A DNA stretch of 23,534 nt from Chara braunii. Lineage: Eukaryota; Streptophyta; Charophyceae; Charales; Characeae. Of this stretch, positions 17,018-23,534 are shown one piece after another. Below the pieces are notes generated by a model. It made no database searches, was not told where the DNA came from, and worked only from the letters and a program-made list of their open reading frames with translations. A program made the translations under genes and the position numbers. Each line of letters begins with the position of its first letter. The stretch's first letter is position 1. The stretch covers positions 349,164 to 372,697 of the forward strand of contig BFEA01000071.1 of NCBI GenBank assembly GCA_003427395.1, read 5' to 3'.

Positions 17018-17640
17018 GAGTTGTCGTTGCTGCACGCCCTCCCGACCGAGCGGGTTGCTGGGCGCTGCGTTATGAGGGCAACAAGGGGAGGGCGGACTGG
17101 CCAGAGTTGTCGAAGCGGCGATGGACAGGTCACGGTGACTACCAGGCGCCCCATAGCAGCAACAAGTAGGGTGTCGGGCACTGCGCTAGCAGCAAGAAGC
17201 AAGGCGGGGAGAGGGAGACTGAACCCGGACGCAGGCCTAGCCAGGTTCGTGCCGAAGCACAGTAGCAATAGCGGGGAGGGCAGCAGCAGGCGCTGAAGTG
17301 GGCAGCAATATGGGCAGTACCGAGCAGCGCTGCATAGCAAGCAGTGACAGACGCTGAGGCTGTGCAGCGAGGCAGAGCAGCGACGAACAGCAGGGGAAAG
17401 TGGTGGACAGTTGGATGAATGTGGATGGAAAGGTGTTGTGGATGCATGCAGATAGCAAGCTGGCTATGGTCGGACTAAGCGCCGAGAGAAGAGGGCGCTG
17501 CGGTTGTGGGGCCGTTACGGCCGGATGTGCGAGCAATAGCCTCGAAGGAGAACGGGGCCGGCATGGTGGTGAGATCGGGCTGAGTGAACCTGGATGAGAA
17601 GTTGCGCCGGGTGCGCACGGAGCCAGGGAGAGGTCGGAGA
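17018..17640. repeat. GCAG/CAGC-rich stretch
   Basis: Recurring GCAGC, AGCAGC and GAGCAG motifs give Ala/Ser/Cys/Leu-rich frames on both strands. I see no conserved protein motif and treat it as compositional sequence. Confidence 0.5.
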
Positions 17641-17717
17641 TGGCAGAAGGAGAGAACGAAGGGGGAAATTGGTTGGTTCTCGACCGTTTCCTATCTGTTT
17701 TGGGCGATCTAAAAGCC

Positions 17718-17955
17718 TAGATAGGGGTTTTCGGGGCTGGCGACCCCGAATATGAAGTCAGAATTAGTAAAGAAGGTGAAGGAATAGAGTTAGTTAGGAA
17801 AAAGGGTGCGTCGGGGCTATGGCGAAGTGAGCAGGAGAAGAAGGAAGAGCGGGCCTCTCCCTCGATCCTTGACCAAATCGAGGGAGGGAGGGGTCGTCTT
17901 GGAGGCTTTAGGGGTGGGCGACACCGTATCTGAGGTCGAAATTAGCCATAGGTTA
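17718..17955. repeat. Diverged direct repeat, period about 190 bp
   Basis: GGGGCTGGCGACCCCGAATA at about 17733 is followed by TGAAGTCAGAATTAG. A related version, GGGGTGGGCGACACCGTATC then TGAGGTCGAAATTAG, lies at about 17910. Both precede G/A-rich sequence. Confidence 0.6.
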
Positions 17956-18314
17956 GTAGGGTAGGAGATGGAGGAGAAGTGGAGTGCGGGTAGTGAGCGA
18001 CGTGTTATGTCAGTGTATCTGCCTGCAATCGAGTACGAAGTTCGTTTTTCGTTCTTTTGCTTATTTTTGAGTGAGCACCGTAGTGCAGCGGGCGGCGGCT
18101 GAGGTTCGAGAGAGAGGGAGGGAGTAAGGAGACTCACCTCGTAACGGATGCTTTCGTCGTCGAACCGGGGACCCGTCCCTGTTAAGCGTAGCGAGTAAGT
18201 AGTAAGGACAAACTTACCGGTGGAACGATGTGCTGCCCACCGCTTGATTGAAGTAGCCACAGGCGGTAGCAGGCCATCGGCTAGCAAGAGACGAGAGGTG
18301 TTGAAGCGAATCAC

Positions 18315-18318
<4 letters not shown>

Positions 18319-18382
<64 letters not shown>

Positions 18383-18384
18383 GG
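18319..18384. repeat. (GA)n microsatellite followed by a G run
   Basis: About 27 GA units are followed by about 13 consecutive G. The long Leu/Ser minus-strand frame here is a by-product. 18385-18940 holds only unsupported open frames; no gene was recognised. Confidence 0.95.
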
Positions 18385-18943
18385 AAGGATCGTTGCTCCG
18401 TTTGTAGTCAGCATAGCAGTTCCCGCCTCCTACGGTACAGAGCCCCTCTCTCTGGTGATAGGGGCGAAGGAGACTGAATGGACCCAGTCGGGCATTCGGG
18501 CCAGGTACATTGAGGAGAGGGTGCGCAAAGAGAGCGGGAATTGGGCAGCTTTGGGAGGGAGGTAGATAGAGTACCTACCTTGTTGCTGCTTGCTCGTCCC
18601 GTTGCCGGATTCATGCGGGAGACAAGGTAGAAGACTTACATGTGGGCCGCATACACAGAGGCTCCCTGCGATATCAGTCGAGTTCTGCATAGCGACGAGC
18701 GCGGCCACATTGTACTCGTTGGCATGATACTCGTTGCTCCTCCCACTGCGGCCTTCGTCCAACTGGACTGTGTGTCTGTGTAGGCACCCTCGATTGTGCC
18801 CCGCTACTGTCCTGTTGCTTATGACCCGCTGGTCCAAGTTCTTCCGAAGACGGCTCCGCGAAGTAGTCGGGCGCAGGCAAGGTTTGGGAGGGGCAGGCCA
18901 GCACTGCAGATTCGACTGCTGACTGTGGCTGGCTGCTACACGG

Positions 18944-19003
18944 TACTGCACACTGCTGGATGTTGTTGCACGCTGCTGGGTGCTACTGCACGTTGCTGGA
19001 TAA
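18944..19003. repeat. Three 20-bp tandem units
   Basis: The units are TACTGCACACTGCTGGATGT, TGTTGCACGCTGCTGGGTGC and TACTGCACGTTGCTGGATAA. The core is GCAC-x-TGCTGG. Confidence 0.8.
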
Positions 19004-19996
19004 ACTAGGTTGCATTTGTTGCGCTCCCGTGATTGACTATGCACGGTGGACTTGCTGCTGCCTCCTGTTGTTCGCTATGCTGTTGCGCACAGCTGTTGGG
19101 CACGCGTGCCGGCGGGCCGTTACGGATTGATGAGTCGTACAGTAGGCACCCGCGGTTGTGAGTGGTTGCTAGGCGCGGGGTATTGGCAGAACGGTGGTTG
19201 TATTCTTACTGGGGCATGACAGCGACACATGATTACTGCGGCTTAGGGGAATGACCCGGCTTTATGCAAGTGTTATTTCTGCAACCGGAAAAGAGTCAAA
19301 ACTTGAGTGTGCTGCTACGCGTCGCTAGCAGTTTTTGACGAGGTACGGAGGGGAGGTGCACTATTGTTGGCGGCGGTGCTGTTCGAGACAGAGGTAGAGT
19401 AGACCGGGTGGCATGATCAGGCTCATGAAGGGGGTTATTGTTGTGATTTGAAACCTTGTCAGAGTACCAGCCGTCAACAGTTTGACTCAGTTTGACTAGC
19501 GGTTGCGCATGTTTGGCCATCATTGTGGGGCCCTCAGGCGCAGCAAGATAACAAGGCCCTCTCCAGCGAGTCTGAGCGCACCTCCCTTATATCTCGAGAG
19601 ACTAAATTTTCTACCTATATCTTTCTTTCTCTAAGTCTAGTCTGTGGTTACGAGAGGAGGGCGGCCGGCGGGATTGCAACCCGTAGGTCCGCATCAAGAC
19701 CTTGTGGGAGCTCTGCCGGAGCCCAGGCGGGGTTCTGGAGGCAAGGAACTTCAGGTATAATCTCGTCTGACGCGTGTGATCCTTTCCCCTAGCTATATTA
19801 CTCCTTTGGGTATTTGAACATAACTATGAAAGGCTACTACTTCTCTACTTTGTTATGTATGTTAGGGCATGCATTGTGAAAGGTTAAATGAACAGATATA
19901 TATGAGAGTTCAGATAAACTTGAGTGAATTTAGACAAAATGAATTGGGGGAAGGTGGGAGAAAAGTGTATTGCATGCTTTGACCGGGTCAACCCAA
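19004..19996. other. Unassigned stretch before the hairpin array
   Basis: No gene or repeat family was recognised. Base composition shifts from GC-rich to AT-rich near 19800. A frame at 19523-19792 (Arg/Ser/Gly-rich) has no recognisable motif. Confidence 0.5.
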
Positions 19997-21240
19997 GGCT
20001 GAACTCCTCTAAGTTGATGTGGGCTCAGTGCTATGTTTTGTTTATGTTTGTTGGGCTGACTGTATGATCTTTGAGGGTTGGGCCTATCCTAAGTTGGACG
20101 GACCAGTCGCTGTTTTTTCTGGGGTTTCTGAACAGGAGGATGGGCGCCCTAAGTTGGGAAGGCTCAGAATCCTGATGTTTCTTTTTGTGGGATGCTGAAA
20201 ACAGAACTGGGGATACTCTAAGTTGCGTGGACCCAGTTCTGTGTGTGTTTTCTTCTGAGGGGAACACTGGTATAATGCTGAGCGTACCCTTAAGTTAGGG
20301 CGGCTCAGTCATAAGCCATGAACATAAAAGTTAACCAGAGTATATAATTTTGATATATATTATATGAACTTATATCAGCTGACAGACCGGGCACCCTAAG
20401 TTGGGAAAGCCAGTCAGTAAGTCAGGTAGAACAAAAAAAGAAGAGAAGCAAATGAAGAATATAACGAAGGTAACCCAGGCAGGCTGAGCGTACCCTTAAG
20501 TTAGAGCGGTTCAGTCCTATGCTCGTGACAATACAAAGGAGCAGAGAGTTAGTATAAACTTGTTTTATTTTCCCTTCTAAACACCAGGCAGGATTGGATG
20601 TCTCCCTAAGTTTTGTAGGTCTGATTATCTGCCTAATAAGAGAGGAACCTATAAAGTTTGTGCAAGTATCAATGGTTGTTCTCCTATATTGTCGTTACGA
20701 AGACTAAGCGTACCCTTAAGTTAGGGCGGCTTAGTCATACGTCGTTTGTGATTGTTCAGGCAGATCAGGAGTACCCTTAAGTTAGGGCGGCCTGGTCATA
20801 TTGTCTTATGTACTAAACCTGTTTAAGCTGGCTAGGCGTACCCTTAAGTTAGGGTGGCCTGGTGATATGCTCTTGTCGTGATGTTATGTAGGTTGGACGT
20901 ACCCTTAAGTTAGGGCGGTCTGACCATTCGTCGTTCGTACTTGTTCTAGGCAGGTTAGGCACACCCCTAAGTTGGGGCAGCCTAATCCTATGTCCTACGT
21001 AACTTTGTCTATGAGCTGACTGGGCATACCCTTAAGTTAGGGCAGTCTAGTTTATGCTTTATGTCGTCAGTTAAGCAGAAGTCAGACGTACCCTTAAGTT
21101 AGGGCGGTCTGGTCATATGTTTTATGACTAGAGTTTATCTGGTGTTGGGCATACCCTTAAGTTAGGGCAGTCAAGTTGTATGTATTTTACTTGTTTACTT
21201 AGGCAGATTGGGCATACCCTTAAGTTAGGGCCTTGTCTGA
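19997..21240 (+). repeat. Array of 17 covarying hairpins with invariant TAAGTT loop
   Basis: Loops start at 20010, 20090, 20150, 20219, 20291, 20397, 20497, 20607, 20717, 20778, 20845, 20906, 20968, 21033, 21095, 21158 and 21221. Each unit is: outer stem, about 3 nt, inner stem, TAAGTT, inner stem, about 2-3 nt, outer stem. The usual core is ACCCTTAAGTTAGGGC. Inner stems vary in compensated pairs: CCCT/AGGG, CCC/GGG (20150, 20397), TCC/GGA (20090), CCCC/GGGG (20968). Outer stems include CAGAACTGGG/CCCAGTTCTG (20202-20241), CTGAGC/GCTCAG (20278-20308), GACTAAGC/GCTTAGTC (20702-20736), GATCAGG/CCTGGTC (20763-20797) and TCAGAC/GTCTGG near 21095. Spacing is 60-72 bp for most units and 100-110 bp for four. 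From unit 9 on, linkers share traces such as GGCAG and TCATATG. Function unknown; no ORF spans it. Confidence 0.9.
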
Positions 21241-22024
21241 TCCTATGCCATAATGAAGAAGTTAGTCATTTTTGGACTTATAGAAATTCGGAAAAGGCAC
21301 TTTTCCTACGGGAAGCGCTGCCGAAATTTCGTAGAATTTGGGGAGTTAGAATATTTTTCAGCTAGGAGCTACTTTGTAGATCTATCCTGATTAGAGGAGA
21401 TACTCAGTGACTTGGTACTAGTAGAGGAGTTAGGTTACAACTAGGGGAATGTTTTCCCCTCAACATAAATAATATTTTTTCTTTGGCCTGTACTGTGATG
21501 CATGTTTCAGTGTTTTCACTTGAAGGCTTGATCTAGTCAGCCTATTCCTTCCAAAGGATCATTCTTCTGTTATCAGTGATAACAGGTCGGTTGCTGATTC
21601 GTCGATTTACGACTCAACCCCAATTCACTCTCAATACTCAACCTAAAAATGTTTTAGCCCTGGTAATTTTATTGTTTTGTTATGATTTCACCCGGACTTT
21701 TATTGAATGGCCATTTAACAAAGGTACTGAGTATTTAATTATGGTTGGTTGGCTGGAGGTTGGGGCTTGCATGGCTAAAGTGAGGGGTACGAGTATAGAG
21801 ATTGGTTGGAGTTGACTCCGTGTAGTGTGTGAACTTTTGCTCGACTCTTTGATGTGATTGCAGGTGTGTCATGTGGCTCGAGTTATTGGATTGGACTGCC
21901 TGCGATCTCACATATATGTATGGCTATGAGGAGTCTCATTGTGATTGTGAGATGTGATCGTCACATATCTACTTCCCTATATATATGTATGTGCATATGC
22001 ATGTGTACCTACGTGGGGTATTAG
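21241..22024. other. AT-rich stretch after the hairpin array
   Basis: No gene was recognised. It contains an exact dyad at 21567-21585 and ATATATGTATG-type runs at 21910-22000. A frame at 21576-21815 shows no known motif. Confidence 0.5.
21567..21585. promoter_or_regulatory. Perfect 19-bp dyad
   Basis: CTGTTATCA-G-TGATAACAG: two 9-bp arms around one base. Such a compact palindrome could bind a dimeric protein, but no gene is adjacent and no protein can be named. Confidence 0.3.
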
Positions 22025-22089
22025 CGTGGCCTGAAAGACCCACTTACTAAGGACCTAACCAAGGGTTGGGATGGATAGAAGGGAGGGGG
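22025..22089 (+). pseudogene. Possible Copia RNase H tail and polypurine tract
   Basis: RGLKDPLTKDLTKGWDG followed by a stop (22076-22078) resembles the DPLTK-L motif near the end of Copia RNase H. Directly after it, AAGGGAGGGGG (22079-22089) looks like a polypurine tract and TGACCCC at 22090 could open an LTR. Upstream the frame is closed by TAG, and no other Copia domain is visible. It would be a very small fragment or a coincidence. Confidence 0.35.
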
Positions 22090-22391
22090 TGACCCCTCTA
22101 TTTATATATATTTTTCTTGAAGAATTTTTGATCGGACGTTAGCCCTGAGCCTGGAATACGATGGTCCTCGCCCAGGACGACCCAGGTCCCAAGCTTAACA
22201 CCGAAGGTGCTTTTTCTGATAAGTGTTAAAAGAACTTGTTTCTTTTCCTTGTTGAGATTTATTTTGGTGGAACGATAAAGTTTCGGGCGGAAGAGTTAGC
22301 GTGTCGTTGGTGACGCGCCAGACAACTCACCACCGCTCCGAATTCCTTCCTGCCCTAGGGACCATCTTACCTCGCGCCCTTAGGGACACCT
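22090..22391. other. Unassigned stretch, possible start of a Copia-type LTR
   Basis: It begins with TGACCCC and a TATTTATATATATTTT run. No end or partner LTR could be found. From about 22140 the sequence becomes GC-rich without a recognisable gene. Confidence 0.3.
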
Positions 22392-22930
22392 CAGGGTGCA
22401 GAAGATGGTAAGGCCCTCAGGCCGGTTTTTGCGCTCGCTAAAGGGTTGCCCCCCTTAGCGCGCACTTCAGCCGACGCCTGAGCGTCGAAGGCGACCCCAC
22501 GGCTCAGATAAGGTCATTTGGGAATGGGCGCCATATAGTGCGCCGCCATCACAGCTAATCGCGTAGGACTGCATTGTGGATTGATATGGGTAGGACCTGC
22601 GTCCGCGTGATCTTATACTAAAACTTGCGCACGGCAGTTACCGACTTCCGCTGCAAAAAGTTATGGGTCGAGCGGAGTCCCTCCTTTTCGGTGGTTGTTC
22701 TCCTTTTTGAGTTTCTTGTTGGACGTTGTAATCCATGGCAACCGTCAAAGTCAAACCCCTTGATTTTGGCTACCACGACAACCCTAAAGTTGTCTACTCA
22801 ACCCCTCTGCACAGGGTGCAGAAGAGGGTGTGGTCTTCAACCGCACATGGCGGTTGTCTGGCGTCGAGAGATTACCCCTCAAAGCGCCTGTCAGCCGACG
22901 CTTGAGTGTCGAACACGACACTCGAGATCA
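22392..22930. repeat. Diverged direct repeat within the long-IR interval
   Basis: CAGGGTGCAGAAGATGGT at 22392 and CAGGGTGCAGAAGAGGGT at 22812 begin two related segments. Each continues about 80 bp later with CAGCCGACGCCTGAGCGTCG or CAGCCGACGCTTGAGTGTCG. Each of these forms a short hairpin (GACGC with GCGTC or GTGTC). The rest has diverged. The plus-strand frame at 22625-23146 carries no known motif and is not called a gene. Confidence 0.65.
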
Positions 22931-23199
22931 TCAAGGGCCGCAAGGCTACGAGTACCACATGGTACCCCATCAGCGCGAGTGCTCGCGTATACCCGCATGG
23001 CTGGACTATATGAAGAGGCCATGTGCTCGCTCAACATTTATTTGGAAGTCCAGTGCGCGATACCTATCCGGTTCTTGCTGCATAGAGTTATGGGTAAGAA
23101 TGTTGACGGGACTAGGAGTATTGTTGTGTTGTGGTGTTGTTTGTAGTGGTTGTTTTGTGTGTCTCCGTGTGGTAAGTGTGAGTATTGTGGCGTAACGCG

Positions 23200-23534
23200 T
23201 GGTGTGTGTGGCGCATCCTAGTCGACCGACGTCGGATCGCGTTTGGGACTTCAGCCCCCCAGTGCGTCGATTCACGTACGGGTCCGATTTTGGGCGTTCG
23301 ACCGCGCGTACCCCCTATGCTACAGCGAGCGAGAAACGCCCTCGACTGGGCCACCTCTGCAATTGCATACGAAAAGCCTTCGCAAGTGGTTCAGTAGCTC
23401 GGCGCGGATACGCCCACCTAAGGGATGGTGACAACTCCCGCAGATGGAGGTAAGCGGTGCCTCGCGTGACCCTGTCCTGTCGTAGGGGCTCGCGAGAGGT
23501 ACGGCTGGCGCACTCGGCCGGAGCGGCAAACGCT
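23200..23534. repeat. Right copy of long inverted repeat
   Basis: Reverse complement of 15526-15863. The match begins at TGGTGTGTGTGG and runs to the last base of the window, so its outer end and any target-site duplication lie beyond. Confidence 0.95.

Larger units (their letters stand above)
15441..23534. mobile_element. Long-inverted-repeat interval, putative large transposon (over 8 kb)
   Basis: The interval is bounded by an inverted repeat, 15526-15863 and 23200-23534, whose right copy continues past the window end. Long terminal inverted repeats of several hundred bp are typical of Mutator-like and foldback elements. No transposase is recognisable between them, so it would be non-autonomous or heavily decayed. 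Contents: tRNA-like fragment, CAG-rich stretch, GA microsatellite, hairpin array, possible Copia tail and internal duplications. The outermost left base is unknown; 15441 is where a striking self-complementary block starts. Alternatively, two copies of one dispersed repeat lie in opposite orientation by chance. Confidence 0.5.

Noticed and set aside
16687-17340. 217-codon minus-strand frame
   Set aside because: Cys/Leu/Pro-rich translation from GCAG-rich DNA, ending in a T/A-rich tract; no family resemblance.
18430-19044. 204-codon minus-strand frame
   Set aside because: Gln/Ser/Thr-rich; it overlaps the 20-bp tandem units and has no motif. It remains unexplained but lacks positive evidence.
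19997-21240. CRISPR array
   Set aside because: The repeats are hairpins with changing outer stems, spacing is uneven, linkers are related to each other and not unique, and the context is eukaryotic.
21567-21585. Bacterial tet operator
   Set aside because: Only the central TATCAGTGATA matches; there is no bacterial gene nearby.

Overview
The window looks like nuclear DNA of a plant-lineage eukaryote with motile, flagellated cells. A charophyte alga of the Chara type fits best. The evidence is spliced exons of an axonemal-type dynein heavy chain with GT-AG introns, Ty3/gypsy chromovirus and LINE relics, an initiator-Met-tRNA primer binding site, CCCTAAA-like telomeric remnants and long gene-poor stretches. 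The species is inferred from remembered family resemblance; no search was run.

Layout. 1-410: a GCGCAC-rich low-complexity block and a decayed LINE tail (minus strand). 411-3514: the 5' part of Ty3-type retrotransposon A, with LTR, TATA box, primer binding site, broken gag, and a scrap of reverse transcriptase. 3515-4363: an 849-bp hAT-like non-autonomous DNA transposon with GTCCGG-rich inverted ends. 4372-5917 (perhaps to about 6110): a LINE fragment on the minus strand (endonuclease and start of RT). 6135-9571: retrotransposon B, a chromovirus relic that runs from gag straight to integrase and chromodomain, then polypurine tract and 3' LTR; protease, RT and RNase H are missing. 9572-11253: G-rich, then pyrimidine-rich filler.

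11254-14756 (minus strand): the only convincing host gene. Three in-phase exons encode 217 residues of the AAA1 motor region of a dynein heavy chain. They are separated by introns of about 1.6 and 1.2 kb. No neighbouring exon is visible on either side, so the flanking introns must be at least about 11 kb and 9 kb unless the gene is truncated.

15441-23534 and beyond: a long interval bounded by a 338-bp inverted repeat about 91% identical by eye. The right copy runs off the window end. No transposase is recognisable in it. It holds a tRNA-like fragment, GA microsatellite, internal duplications, a possible Copia tail and the most unusual feature of the window: 17 hairpins at 19997-21240. Each carries the invariant loop TAAGTT, usually inside CCCT/AGGG, and is enclosed by an outer stem whose sequence differs from unit to unit while base pairing is largely kept. 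This hairpin array is the best candidate for an undescribed structured element.

The transposons are inactive. Several nonsense codons and lost zinc-ligand cysteines in retrotransposons A and B can each be explained by one C:G-to-T:A transition, as expected for methylated, silenced DNA. The dynein exons carry no such damage.
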